DNA of 64,000 bases from Diploptera punctata (lineage: Eukaryota; Arthropoda; Insecta; Blattodea; Blaberidae), in NCBI GenBank assembly GCA_030220185.1, contig JASPKZ010005704.1, forward strand, positions 458,001 to 522,000. The letters are read 5' to 3'. The notes under the pieces were generated by a model, which was not told the DNA's origin, searched no databases, and saw only the letters and a program-made list of their open reading frames with translations. Below are positions 31,371-42,652 of the stretch, piece by piece; the first letter of the stretch is position 1; each line of letters starts with the position of its first letter. A program made the position numbers and the translations under genes.

Positions 31371-31605
31371 TTTTTCTGCGGTGGACTAGTGGTTATACTC
31401 CTTGCCTCTAAGCAAAATTTACCGAATTTTCTCGTCTTAGTATACCTTGGTTTCCTAGATGTCAGTATGAGGCGGAACGCTGACCACGGACCACTCAAAT
31501 GACATATATACGAAAACAAGTGTAACTAAATTTGTATGGTTCAAATTCTTCCCTGTAGGGGGAGAGCACCTAAATCTCTGTTAAGGGAAACATGGGCTTA
31601 CAAGA
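31371..31605 (+). mobile_element. SINE1 copy with internal deletion
   Basis: Head TCTGCGGTGGACTAGTGGTT, then a jump to the TAAGCAAAATTTACCGAATT block (the B-box region is deleted), continuing without a break to AAACATGGGCTTACAAG. It shows the uninterrupted form of the LINE-D insertion site at 7.39 kb. 31151-31370 is unassigned. Confidence 0.8.
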
Positions 31606-31881
31606 AGAAGACTTTTTTTTTCAAATATCAGAATATATTAAATATTTAATTTGGCGCAAGGAACACATGTCAATAGGGAGCAAAATCCGCACATATAAAA
31701 CGATAGTTCAACCACTTATCGTATATGGAGCAGAAACTAGGCCTGATACAACAAAAACTAAACAAATAATGACATGTGAAATGAAGATCTCAAGAACTAT
31801 TCAGGGAAAACATTGTTTGGTAAGATATACAACACAGAAATTATGGACAAATGCCATTTTCATGACTTAACCAAATGTATT

Positions 31882-32155
31882 GGGGCACGCCGTAGCGTAG
31901 TGGTTAAGGCACTGAGCTACAAGCCGGAGGGTCGAGGGTTCAAGTCCCGTTGGGGTAAGGATTTTTAAACTGGCCCAAACCCTCTGGCGGCACTATGGCC
32001 CTGGGGTCGACTCAGCCTCTAACGGAAATGAGTACCAGACGCTTGTTCTGGGGTAAAGACGGCTGACATAAAGTGCCGATTGTCTAGAAAAAGTGGGAGC
32101 CTTAACCTCCTACTACCCCAAGGGCCTCCGGGCCTGTTGTGGGATCACTTTTACT
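31882..32155 (+). mobile_element. SINE3 with perfect 15 bp TSD
   Basis: Flanked by TTAACCAAATGTATT at 31867-31881 and 32156-32170. Head: GCCGTAGCGTAGTGGTTAAG (A-box region) and GGTTCAAGTCCC (B box). It ends with the CTCCGGGCCTGTTGTGGGAT block. Confidence 0.93.
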
Positions 32156-32172
32156 TTAACCAAATGTATTAT

Positions 32173-32551
32173 TTTTTTGGACCAAAGAGAGATGAACAGA
32201 CAGGTGAATGGAGAAGACCACAAACAATGAACTACATGGTCTTTATAGGAAGCCAGATATAATAAGAACAGTTAAGTATCGTAGACTGCGATGGGCAGGA
32301 CATGTTGCACGTATGGGGAATGAAAGACGTGCATGGAAGCTTCTTGTAGGAAAACTAGAGGGAAAACGCCCAGTTGGTGGACCAAGAATGAGGTGGGAGA
32401 AGTACATTAAACTATGAGTAAGAAGGGAGTATCAACATACAGGTAATGATTGGGAAGCAGTAGCCCGGTTTTGGGGCGTGGGGAGAGCTTATGTCCGCGC
32501 GGCCATGAACCTCCTGGTCCGTTAGTGCCAGGGAGTAAGTAAGTAAGTAAG
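32173..32551 (+). mobile_element. LINE-A 3' fragment with 12 bp TSD
   Basis: Flanked by CAAAT(G/T)TATTAT at 32161-32172 and 32552-32563 (one mismatch). Starts at GPKRDEQTGEWRR; tail (GTAA)n. The left TSD overlaps the right TSD of SINE3, so LINE-A came later, into that duplicate. Frame broken near 32400. Confidence 0.9.
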
Positions 32552-32819
32552 CAAATTTATTATGTACAGAATCGAACATAGTTGAAAGAGTCACATAGAA
32601 AGAATGGAGGACAACCGCCTGGCTGAAAGAGCTAATGTAGGTAAGAACCATGGACGGGAGGAGAACAACGAAGCAGACCAGCCAGTATATGGATATACAG
32701 TGAATGCACGTCCAAATACTTCTTTTCTTCGTCTCCGAGCAGTGATCTTGGACATAACAAAATGACGGAAAAATTCACCAAATTATGAAGTAGAAGAGGA
32801 GGAGATTTTTCATCATCAT

Positions 32820-33745
32820 TCATCATCATCATCCATGCAAGTATTAGCGTACTGTGGCCTGTTACGATCGCCTAAGAGGAATTTTCCATCCCCGCGTCTT
32901 TTTGTGTGGTCGTCCCAGCGATCTTTTTGGCCGGGGACGTTAACGAAGTTATAGCTTTTGTGAATTCTATATGAGACGGCATTCGTTTAAGTATTGGGCT
33001 TTCCAGTTTTTCTGGTAGTTTTGTATATGTTCTTGGAGAATGGGTTTAACAATAGCCACTTCTTTCCTAATTTCCGTTCCCTCATTTCTTTTATGGTCCC
33101 ACTTTGTATAGCCTGCTGTACGGCACATAAATCGAATCTCATTTGCTGTTATTCGGCTTTCATCTCTTCTTCGTATTGTCCATGCTTCACTATCATATCT
33201 TAATACTCGTCTTGCAAGAACCTTATAAAGCCGTAATCTTGTGTTCTTCTGTACTAAAGATGGTTTCATTATACTGTTAATTATCCCCGTTGTTTTTGTA
33301 AAATTTGTGATTTTCTTTGATATAAAAGCTTCATCTTGAAATGTTAAATTATAAGCCAAATAATTAAATTCGTTTACTTGTTCTAAAATTTCATCATCCA
33401 AAAAAAATTTGCTAGGTATAGGGTATTTCCCACAAAAGGCCATCACTTTAGTTTTCTTTGTATTGATTTCCATATTGTACTTTTTTGCAATTATATTAAA
33501 ATTGTGTATAGAATACTATAAATCTGTTTCTGTTGGAGCTATTAATACCAAATCATCTGCAAAAAGCAAAGAGTCTACTTTTAGATTTAATAGAGATTTT
33601 GAATAGAACCGTGTCTCATCTGTCGCCAATCTTGGAGTATTCTATCCATGTATATGATAAAGAGCAAGGGCGAGAGGCCACATCCTTGCCTTACGCCCCT
33701 ATTAATTTCGGTCCATTCTGCTTGTATGTTATGAGATTTTTATGT
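32820..33745 (-). mobile_element. LINE-F with RT motifs B and C
   Basis: From about 33735 the minus strand reads GVRQGCGLSPLLFIIYMD (motif B), then after a frameshift LLFADDLVLIAPTETD (motif C, near 33550), then KKYNMEINTKKTKVMAFCGK, EQVNEFNYLAYNL, YDSEAWTI, ANEIRFMCRTAGYTKWDHKR. The open part is 33473-32967. The 3' end has an ATG-rich tail near 32850-32815; the hairpin present in other LINE-F copies has decayed here. Confidence 0.85.
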
Positions 33746-34833
33746 ATTTGATTTCGTGAATCCATTATACGTATCGTCGTAGCCATTCGACGCGTAAATC
33801 TACGCATTAAATTAATAATGAGGAAATAAAATGCAAAACCCTAGGTAATAAAAAAATCACATTATTTCCTGATTGATTCTGCGTGAGCACTTAGTAATAC
33901 AAAGTATAAACTTCATCCTTCACAAAGTTTTAATGTGCAGAAAATTACAAGCCGGAAGTTGTTTTGTCGGCGGGTTAGACAGAAGTTCCGGCGTTCTGGC
34001 AACACGCGAAGTAAAGCAATAACAACATTCGGAGTATATTTGCATCCCACCTTCGTGCCTTCAACGCCATTTGTATCAGATTACATGCACTCCATCAAAA
34101 CTGCATGCGCGAGAATTGAAAACTCTCAACGCTCACAAACAGTTTTAAAATCAAGTAAACAGAAACTCTTCTCCCAAACTTGCACTTTTATTATGGTTCT
34201 ACTTTAATGAGCTGTCAGTCCTGGTTCACTAGGTACCATGATCGCCTTTGTTACAAGAATCATCGATTCATTTTTGTATTCGAGGCTAAAAATGTCCTTA
34301 TTCGCGAATCCCGTCGGTATATTAAGGGGAGCAGGAAGGCCAGATGTGATGAAAAAATGCATTTTCATTTTTTTTATCAATTAAAATACTAGAAAGATTG
34401 CTCTTTAATATGGTATAATTGTCTTGTTTCTAAGTGTGTTTATTATTTGTTTTAAATATTCCCCGTTCCTTTAAAATGTGGGCGTGAGCCGTCAACTCTC
34501 TCCCATAGTTAGCATTCATTTTTTTCAATATATAAAGAACATTTTCTTCTAAACTATTAAAGCTAGAGACCAGGGCTTCAATATAGTGCTCATATACAAT
34601 TGTTACCGTATTGATGTTGTGATAGCTCAGTAATTAAAGAATTTAGTTGCAACATACAGTGTAAAAAACTGAAAGAAAATATATGTAAAGAAAATAATTT
34701 TTATTTTTGATATAAATGCATATCTATATAAATCCTTATGATGGAAGATTCTAAATATATCAACCTTTCCACTGTAAAGAATTCAACTTGATAGGATTAA
34801 TAGTTCAGGAGAAAATGTTCCTTAGATTTTAAC
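33746..34833. other. unassigned sequence
   Basis: No recognisable repeat or gene. Frames at 33935-34207 and 34180-34392 have no motif. It ends at the TSD of LINE-G. Confidence 0.35.
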
Positions 34834-34844
34834 ATTATAAGTAG

Positions 34845-35416
34845 TAGTAGTAGTAGTAGTAGTAGGACTTTATTAGACAAAAAGTAAGATATTTACAATA
34901 TTATTTACAAATATGGGTCGCACGGGCAGTAAGCCGTACGTGCTGTTGACAGTCCGTTACAATAAAGTAATAATTGCTACTAGTGTAAAAAAAATAAACA
35001 ACAAAAAAAAGCAATAACATTACAATTACATAAAGAAAACACAATAATATTACAATTAAATAATAACACAATAGCATTATACACTAATTAATTTATATAT
35101 AATTGTTAAGAATTAATGGTATTGCATTTTGATAACATATATTTATTCATGAATGAGTGTTGTCCTTATTTTTCCGCGTTTTGTCCAGAAATTTACCGAG
35201 GTTTATCCAATTTTCTGGATTTACCAATAACTCGTAGCATGCCAATCTTTCCCGATTTGAATTTAGAAATCTTTCCAGTAATAACTGACGTCTCCAATAT
35301 TCTAAATCATTACATTTTCCTAATATATGTATCTCATCTTCAAAGCTCCCGCACATTGGACATATTCGCATATCGTGATCGTCGCTAATTTTTAGAAATT
35401 TCCATGCCCCTAGTCT
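34845..35416 (-). mobile_element. LINE-G 3' fragment with perfect 11 bp TSD
   Basis: Flanked by ATTATAAGTAG at 34834-34844 and 35417-35427. The minus strand 35371-35147 encodes the ORF end with CPMCGSFEDEIHILGKC (C-x2-C-x7-H-x4-C), typical of R1/I/LOA-type LINE C-termini. A ~300 bp AT-rich 3' UTR and a (TAC)n tail follow. Confidence 0.92.
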
Positions 35417-35429
35417 ATTATAAGTAGGC

Positions 35430-36380
35430 TATAGGACGTTCCGGGTCCCCTTAACGACATGTAAAAGAACCTCAAGCTTGAAACATGTAGCTGCTGAGAA
35501 ACATATGCTGGCCCTTTCACCCCAGATTTAAATTGCAACGCTGTAATTGCCTTAGCTATTAGAGAAGATCGTAAAACAAAAACAGAATTTTACTGGCTAA
35601 AAAACAATTGAAAATGTATTTATGTTATTAGCAATGATGAATTCAATTTAACAGCTAGAATATTTCAAAATGTAACTGTAAAATCAAGTAATGGCGAAAA
35701 ATGTGCAATCTTAGTAATTAGTGATTGCAGTATAGATTGGTAATGGGCTATGTTTTACAGTAGAACATTATTTACTGTCAGTGTTTGTGCATAAAGCTGA
35801 AGAGCAAAGGCTCTGCTGGAAGGTGAATAAGTGCATTATGGAAATAGGACCGCAGTTTGAAATGATGTGGCTGTTCTCCATGTATTTTTGTGTGTCCACG
35901 TATTTACATAATGGAAGTGTGTGGTCATGGTTCCACATTCATCACAACCAGTGGCGTATTTTCATTTAAACAATGATAAAGTCTTCTAAACCCTTATTTC
36001 TCTCAACGGGACTTAGGCTCGAATCTATGAACGCTGTGCCGGTTCGCTCAGGGTAGAATATGATCACCCTGGGATGTTTTAAATTATACACTTATTATTT
36101 TAGTTTATTGGATAAATTTGTAGACACAATTGTATTTACAATCTTTGATATTTCACTATCTCGGAGTGGAGTTGATGAGTTATTTGCGCCCACGTGTTTT
36201 AATATCACCTTCGCGAACGGTTACTGAAGAACTTGACTATTCCAGAACGTAGGAGCGTGAGAGTGTTTTCACACGCGTCCTTGCCTTATAAGGGCGATGA
36301 CTCCTCCCATAAAGTCGCCATCCCCACTCCGAGTGTACATGTTATTCATTATAGCTTAGAAGGGTAGGTACCATTCGTTT
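35430..36380. other. mostly unassigned, one SINE1 remnant
   Basis: 35433-35485 resembles part of SINE1 (TAAAAGAACCTCAAGC). The rest, including the frame at 35781-35969, is unrecognised. Confidence 0.35.
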
Positions 36381-36702
36381 GGGTTTCTATGTTGGTAATA
36401 GACTCGTGTGCACGTTTGTGCGCCTTCCAGTTATTACTATTAATGGTACGTTTTAGTACTCACGAGTCTATTACTTCTTGCCACAACGCATTAGACCGTA
36501 AAAGACGTTCTGTGCTGAGAAAGTTGTATCCTAATACGATTTTGCTAACTCAGAAATCTGTTCATGCGATAATAATTGTTGAAATTCGTAAGCTACCTCA
36601 CGAGGTGTCTTAAGAGAGAAACGAATCGTGAGAATCCCGAAGGGAACGGATGGGAACCGATGTAGTTTGAAACCTTGCCGCGTACCGTGCTGCTTTATCC
36701 AA

Positions 36703-36879
36703 GATGTCGGACCTTGAAGACTTCGATCATGTTTTCGGTATACGCGGAGAAGAAGTATTTGATAGAGTCTACCAAAGAATTCAACTGGAGGAACAGGAGA
36801 ATCGGCGTAATATCGCGCGACGCAGACGTCGTCGTATACGGTTTTATTTGCGGGACGCAAGCGTAAATGCGTTCCTCTA
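36703..36879 (+). CDS. small unknown ORF, charged
   Basis: ATG at 36703, 58 codons: acidic start (MSDLEDFDHVFG), then Glu/Gln-rich, then six consecutive arginines and RFYLRD. An acidic-to-basic N-terminus of this kind opens several transposase or transposon accessory proteins, for example Harbinger-type, but I cannot assign it. A 109-codon minus-strand frame (36860-36531) overlaps, so coding status is unproven. Confidence 0.3.
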
Positions 36880-37099
36880 GCAGATCAAAATAACGGAAGT
36901 GGTTTTATCGCTGAGAATTCTGGGTAATTTCTTGCCAATATTACGAAACAAACGACTTTCATGCATGACCAGTTATGGGTCGCTAATTCGATCTTTGCAC
37001 TTGCTCACGGTGAGTCAGCTCACCGGTGATTGGAAGTAATTTGAATAGAGACCAATGTATTTGCATGCGGCCCTTAGACACTTTTCCCCTACAGGAAAG

Positions 37100-37205
37100 A
37101 AATTCAACCATACTAATTTAGTTACACTTGTTTTCGGATAGATGTCATTGCGTAGCCCGGGATCAGAGTTCCACCTCATAGTGACATCTAGGAAACCGAA
37201 GTACA
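37100..37205 (-). mobile_element. SINE1 3' portion
   Basis: Minus strand: CGGTTTCCTAGATGTCACTATG to GTGTAACTAAATTAGTATGG, matching 7308-7394. 36880-37099 is unassigned. Confidence 0.7.
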
Positions 37206-37309
37206 GTGCGATCAGTATTGCACTGGACAGGAGACGTCGGGATTTCACTGTACACTGCTGACGCACTCACGGCGGGGAACGGACAGTTAGGATCGCGGGA
37301 TACAACCAC

Positions 37310-37525
37310 TCACATTTCCGTAACTATTTTACAAATTGTCGTACTTACCAACTTTATTGAAGCAGGTGTTGGAACTGTCCACCTGCGTTGTCCATACATT
37401 TTTGACATCTCTTTATAAAATTTGTTGTACAGATTATGGACTGTTGAACGTGACGGAATTTTTACAGCCGGGAATCGTGTTTCAAAAAGTCTTCGTACTT
37501 GGCTGGCAGACTGAGTTAACAAATA
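37310..37525 (-). pseudogene. HTH (DUF4817-like) N-terminus of a DNA transposase, cut by a MITE
   Basis: The minus strand reads TYDQYLLTQSASQVRRLFET, then RFPAVKIPSRSTVHNLYNKF. The FP-x-PSR-x-T spacing is that of the helix-turn-helix found at the N-terminus of mariner/IS630-type transposases in insects. Upstream codons (toward 37582) come from the adjoining MITE. No catalytic DDE part is present. Confidence 0.6.
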
Positions 37526-37527
37526 TT

Positions 37528-38272
37528 GATCATAAGTAATGACACGAGTGATTCCCAAATTATCGATAAGTTCATGACTCACGAAGTGAGGAGTGAATTT
37601 ATCTAGAGAATTTGGAAATCAAGAGTGGCATTTGTTAGGACTATTTAACGAATAAAATTAAGCTGTTTACTCACAAATCATTATTTAAATATAGTTAATT
37701 TAAAATATTTATATATTTAATGTAATGTTTGAAAACAAATGAGAAACGATTGGTACGCTTCATTTGCTTCATTTGTTCGTCACTGCTATCAGATCATATT
37801 ATTTATTGCCAAAGGAACGCAATATTGTAAGAATGCTCTCTAGTAGAGAAAAAATGGAACACATCAAACTGTATATTACGTCATTTCTGGTCCTATGATG
37901 TAAATATGACAATTATATTTTTTCTGGATGTTGTTACCTGGGAAAAAATACATTTAAGAAAGTGCAAACAGTGGTTTCTATTTTTGGTGGTATAATAAAT
38001 TGCTACAAATGTCTTTATATTAACTCCTGCAAGCGCTATGTGTTGACATCTATGCACTATATATACAATCTGGTAGCCGTAATTCTTAGAGAGTCAGTCA
38101 CTGCAAAATAATGCTATGACCCATTCAGAATATTTAAAAAGGAGGTACTTTCTGTATTATGATAAACTTTAGTTGGTAAATTCTAGGCGAAACACGACTG
38201 TGATTGGTTGTAAATAAAAATTCATTGAAATGTGATTGGTCATTAACTCCCATTTGGGGCATCAGTTAAATA
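37528..38272 (+). mobile_element. MITE-like element M
   Basis: TAAGTAATGACACGAGTG to CAGTTAAATAG, flanked by TCA. 5' hairpin (arms GAGTGATTCCCAAATT and AATTTGGAAATCAAGAGTGG), inner GACTATTTAACG complementary to the 3' end, TATA-like TATATATA near 38058 on the minus strand, and two inverted CCAAT boxes near 38200-38240. Confidence 0.85.
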
Positions 38273-38308
38273 GTCACGTTGTTCAGTACAAAAATGATTA
38301 GCCATTAT

Positions 38309-38400
38309 ATAGTTTACACTTTACACTTATAAACACGTCATTCAGTTTACACTTTACACTTATAAACACGTCATTCAGTTTACACTTATACAGACCTGTT
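38309..38400. repeat. short tandem repeat, ~36 bp unit
   Basis: AGTTTACACTTTACACTTAT and AAACACGTCATTC repeated about 2.5 times. No coding content. Confidence 0.8.
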
Positions 38401-38644
38401 AATAAGATACAAATTTTAATATTGTAATAAATTATACATACACGCCATTCAGTACACAAGGACATTATCCACTCGAAACATACAATCTGACTGCGATCGT
38501 GAATGCGTGGGATGTGTTTGTATACTGCTGTGAGTCTGCGCACATTTCAAGTCCCGTGTCTGCACGGGTAAGCCTTCGTCACAGCACAGCACAAATCCCG
38601 CGTCTGCTGTCCAATGATATACTGATCGCATTGAAGTACTAGGA

Positions 38645-38765
38645 TAAAAAATCGGTAAATTTTGCCTAGAGGCGTTTTTATTCAGGCTTAAGGGTCTTTT
38701 AACGAGCCTGAAAATATTCTCAGACTCGGGACCCACGGCTTGAAGTCACTCCAGGAGGATAATTC
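38645..38765 (-). mobile_element. SINE1 middle fragment
   Basis: Minus strand: CTCCTGGAGTGACTTCAAGC, GTGGGTCCCGAGTCTGAG, then TAGGCAAAATTTACCGATTT. Matches 7165-7290. Confidence 0.7.
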
Positions 38766-38825
38766 ACTATTTTGTTCATTCGAATGTTACAAAAAAAATC
38801 GAAGATGAATTTCGGGTTAGAAGAC

Positions 38826-39262
38826 CTTGCGAAACAAGGACTCTTACTTTAAGGGAGGAAAGGAGATTACATATATTTGAGAATAAAGTACTTAGGAAAA
38901 TGTTTGGACCGAAGAGAGATGAACAGACAGGTGAATGGAGAAGACTACATAACAATGAACTACATGGTCTTTATAGGAAGCCAGATATAATAAGAACAGT
39001 TAAGTCTCGTAGACTGTGATGGGCAGGACATATTGCACGTATGGGGAATGAAAGACTTGCATGGAAGCTTCTTGTAGGAAAGCCAGAGGTAAACCAAGAA
39101 TGAGGTGGGAGAATAACATTAACTATGATTTGAGGAAAGTAGATTAAACAGGAAATGATTGGAAGGCATTAGCTCAGGATATGGATGTATGGAGAGCTTA
39201 TGTCCGCGCGGTCATGAACCTACGAGTTCGATGGTGCCAGGAGTAAGTAAGTAAGTAAGTTA
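38826..39262 (+). mobile_element. LINE-A 3' fragment
   Basis: From the ETWTLTLREERR region to the 3' end, with stops and an ~18 bp deletion in the GKRPVGRPRM block. Tail (GTAA)n. Confidence 0.87.
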
Positions 39263-39937
39263 GTAGTTATTTAGGTTGGCAACCCCGAAATATAGGAAGT
39301 TGAACTTTTAATCATGGTCGCCATTGCTGTAGGTACGACAAGCACTATCGCGCAAACATATTTCTATCCTATAGATAGCGCATTGGCTATCTGGAATGGT
39401 CCAAGGCTAATGATTTGTATTACCAAAAATAACTTTAGTGCAATGAAATTTTGTATGATGGAATTAAAAAACGCAATTCCTGTAAGATTATGTTTTTATG
39501 CTGTATCAAGTATTTTTTCTTCTAAACGCCCGTTATATTTTGTAACAACATATAAATGTAACTTTCTTTTTTTTAATAACGAGCCGCCACTGTTAGAGCG
39601 TTTATAAAATGAGATTCACTCACCATTTAAAAGCAAGTTCTATTTTTAATAATGAGAAAATTATAAAGGTTATTGTCCATTGTCAAACCAAAATGGCGTC
39701 AATATACAAAACACTGTAATAGCGTTTTTGAACATTGATTCAGCACAAATTGTCTCTCAATGACTGGAGATAATTGTAAAAGCTTTTGTAGAATTTTCAA
39801 GTCTCGTTAAAACAAACAGTTAAATAACAAAGCCTGTTATAAATCAGTTAACGTGGATCACAATAAAACTGCAGTTACTGCCTGACATGACAGGTGAATA
39901 TTAAATACGCTTGTCCCTGGCCAATGTCCCATCCTCC
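39263..39937. other. unassigned sequence
   Basis: A 97-codon plus frame (39314-39607) has no motif. No repeat partner in the window. Confidence 0.35.
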
Positions 39938-40145
39938 GAGACTTAATGAGTTCCTCTAATGCAAGGTACAAGCAGCTTGTTTCATACATTGAACGGACAA
40001 TATGCAATCTCCTAAATACGAATTCCTTGAAGGATAAATAATTTAAGAACTAAATACAGTAAAAGCTCGCGGGGGATATGTTGCGAAAATATGCCGTGAA
40101 ATACAGAAACCGTGAATATGGAATGGTAGTTTGTATGGGTATATA
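39938..40145. repeat. left copy of ~200 bp direct repeat flanking LINE-J
   Basis: GAGACTTAATGAGTTCCTC to GTATGGGTATATA, matched by 40920-41112 with a few substitutions and small indels. Read as an unusually long TSD of LINE-J. Confidence 0.8.
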
Positions 40146-40919
40146 TTTGAAAGCAAATGCGCACAAATGTGCAAATTGTTAGTAAATTTAGTCTAAGCAA
40201 AACTCGTTAAACGATAATTGTCTTTCCGCACACTTTTCGACGTGATATCGTTCACATGGATTGTTACACAGTTCGCATATGCATTCTTGGTTTGGCTCGT
40301 GGAATCGCTTTGTGCTGCAAACCTTGTGGTGAAAGCCATGGATTGCATACCGTGTTAGGATGTGCCTCATCTCGTAGTTTGGTCGTGTCCACTCTCTCGT
40401 ACACATAGCCTCTGTTGTGTAGATATCATTCCTCTTCTCCTGTAGTCCTTGCATTGTTGTCTCATATGCGCAGCTTGCATACCGTGTTAGGATGTGCCTC
40501 ATCTCGTAGTTTGGTCGTGTCCACTCTCTCGTACACATAGCCTCTGTTGTGTAGATATCATTCCTCTTCTCCTGTAGTCCTCTCATATGCGCAGGTGTTC
40601 GGTAGGAATAGCTGCCGTCTAATTTCTTCAATGAAGAAGGTTTCTTTCATTAAGACGTACGTCATTCTTGAAGGTGCTGTTTTTCCAACTCCCAGAACTC
40701 TTTTCATGAAGCGTGCTTTTACTGTTTCTATTTGTGTCAAGTCTCTGTTTGTGAGTTTGTCCCATATTATGTTAATTCCATATGTTGTTATGGGAGTTAT
40801 GACTGTCTTGAAGAGCGTCATAGCTGTTTCTGTTGATAATTAGTGGAGATTTTTGATGCTGTATATCGCTCTTATTGCAGCTGAAACCATCTGTTGCACA
40901 TGTATTTCTGAGACTTAAT
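40146..40919 (-). mobile_element. LINE-J copy with an in-frame 132 bp duplication
   Basis: Minus strand 40821-40558: TLFKTVITPITTYGINIIWD, QIETVKARFMKRVLGVGK, ETFFIEEIRR. 40631-40188: NDIYTTEAMCTREWTRPNYE present twice in tandem (period 132 bp, 44 codons), then the finger CICELCNNPCERYHVEKC and the stop at 40188. Frame shift between the two parts near 40600. Same family as 22808-23695. Confidence 0.87.
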
Positions 40920-41112
40920 GAGTTCCTCTAATGCAAGGTACAAGCAGCTTGTTTCATACACTGAACGGACAATATGCATCTCCTAAATACGAATTCCTTG
41001 AAGGATAAATAATTTAAGAACTAAATACAGTAACAGCTCCTTATTCGCGGGGTATATTTTGCTAAAATATACAGAAACCTTGAATATGGAATAGAATTTG
41101 TATGGGTATATA
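40920..41112. repeat. right copy of ~200 bp direct repeat flanking LINE-J
   Basis: Second copy of 39938-40145; see that entry. Confidence 0.8.
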
Positions 41113-41153
41113 GGGGATATGTTAAAAGCTTACAGAATAAAATAAAAATTATC

Positions 41154-41866
41154 ATAAGTAATGCCACGAGTGATTTCCAATTTATCTAGAGAATTTGGAA
41201 ATCAAGAGTGACATTTGTTAGGACTATTTAACGAATAAAATTAAGCTGTTTACTCACAAATCATTATTTAACTATAGTTATTTTAAAATATTTATATATT
41301 TAATGTAAACGCCGATGTTTGAAAACAAATGAGAAGCAATAGGTACGCTTCAACTGCTTCTTTTGTTTATCACTGCAACCAGATCATACTATTTATTGCC
41401 AAAGGAACGCAATATTATAAGAATGCTCTCTAGTGGACAAAAAATGAAACACATCAAACTGTATATTAATTCATTTCCGATGTCGTATGATGTAAATATG
41501 ACAATTATATTTTTCTGGATTGTTACCTGGGAAAAAATACATTTAAGAAAGTGCAAACAGTGGTATCTTTTTTTGGTGGTATAATCAATTGCTACAAATG
41601 CTCTTATATTAACTCCCGCATGCGGCATGTGTTGACATTCATGCACTATATATACAATCTGGTAGCCGTATTTCTGACGGGCTCAGTCACTGCAAAATAA
41701 TGGTCAGACCTGTCCAGAATATTAAAAAGGAGGAGCCTTTTTTTAATATGGTAATTATAACACTGATAAATATTTCGTGAAACACGACTCTGATTGGTTG
41801 TAAAACAGAAATCATTGAAACGTGATTGGCCATTGAGTCCCATTTGGGGCATGAGTTAAATAGTCA
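41154..41866 (+). mobile_element. MITE-like element M, near-full copy
   Basis: TAAGTAATGCCACGAGTG to GAGTTAAATAG, flanked by TCA on both sides. The minus strand carries two CCAAT boxes near 41860-41800, a TATATATA near 41650 and an 85-codon frame (41646-41389) that is also open in the 55 kb copy. The 5' hairpin is shortened by a deletion. Confidence 0.87.
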
Positions 41867-41869
41867 AAA

Positions 41870-42650
41870 TAAAATAAGTTAATAAGAGATTTTGAACAAT
41901 TTCTATTAATTATTGCTGTCAGGTGTAGGCAGGAAATTAAAGAACTTAGTATCGTTTCCTGTTTTCCGCTTTTAAAAGGTCTTTCAATTAATACTGATAT
42001 TCAGCTGTGATTTCTGCGAAATAATTCCTTATTTTGTCTTCGGATTTCTTGATTCATTAACATTGAGACAGCGTGATATAGACGCAAACGATTCGCCAAC
42101 GCGTATAAACGATCAAGGATTTTTTATTTTTACTTTAAGCGGCAACGCTAATGTTTTTCTCTTCGGTATTCATTATTTGTCTTTCCTTTTACTCGGCATT
42201 ATAAACTGGGAACAAAGCACAAGAGACACGTGTTATTCAATCAAAATTATTGCAACGAAAGACAAGTTGAAACAATAATATACCGATCGTGGCGATGGAG
42301 GCATTTATTAAAGTACATATCTGCATGTGAAATACAACAGATCTTAACAATGAACTTTAGGATCAGTCACAATAAGGTTTGTTTTGTTTTCATATCTGTT
42401 TGTGCATTTGGTTGCCATCGGTGCCATTAGCGGATCAATTTCAATTTTAAGAAACCATATTTACAAAATTTCTACTTTACAGTTTCTATACTTCAATTAC
42501 TATTTGAATTTTTTTAATGTATTTACAAAATGTATTTCATCAATTTCAAAAATTGTCTGTATCACTTTGTCCTTGAGGCAATCCTCTAATGAGGAAAGTT
42601 GTATATAATAAAAAAAGCCATTTGTCACCTGCATTCAGAAAAAAAATCAT
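41870..42650. other. unassigned sequence
   Basis: AT-rich, only short frames (42063-42278, 42230-42430, 42384-42608), none with a motif. Confidence 0.35.
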
Positions 42651-42652
42651 TA

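Larger units (their letters stand above)
31606..32790 (+). mobile_element. LINE-H split by SINE3 and LINE-A
   Basis: 31625-31870 encodes EYIKYLIWRKEHMSIGSK, YGAETRPDTTKTK and EMKISRTIQGK. After SINE3 and LINE-A it resumes at about 32564 (HRKNGGQP, then RPASIWIYSECTS) with frameshifts, to about 32790. The minus-strand copy at 49656-50095 gives the unsplit order. Dead copy. Confidence 0.8.

Noticed and set aside
38309..38400. Regulatory repeat
   Set aside because: Only 2.5 copies of a ~36 bp unit, nothing nearby to regulate.
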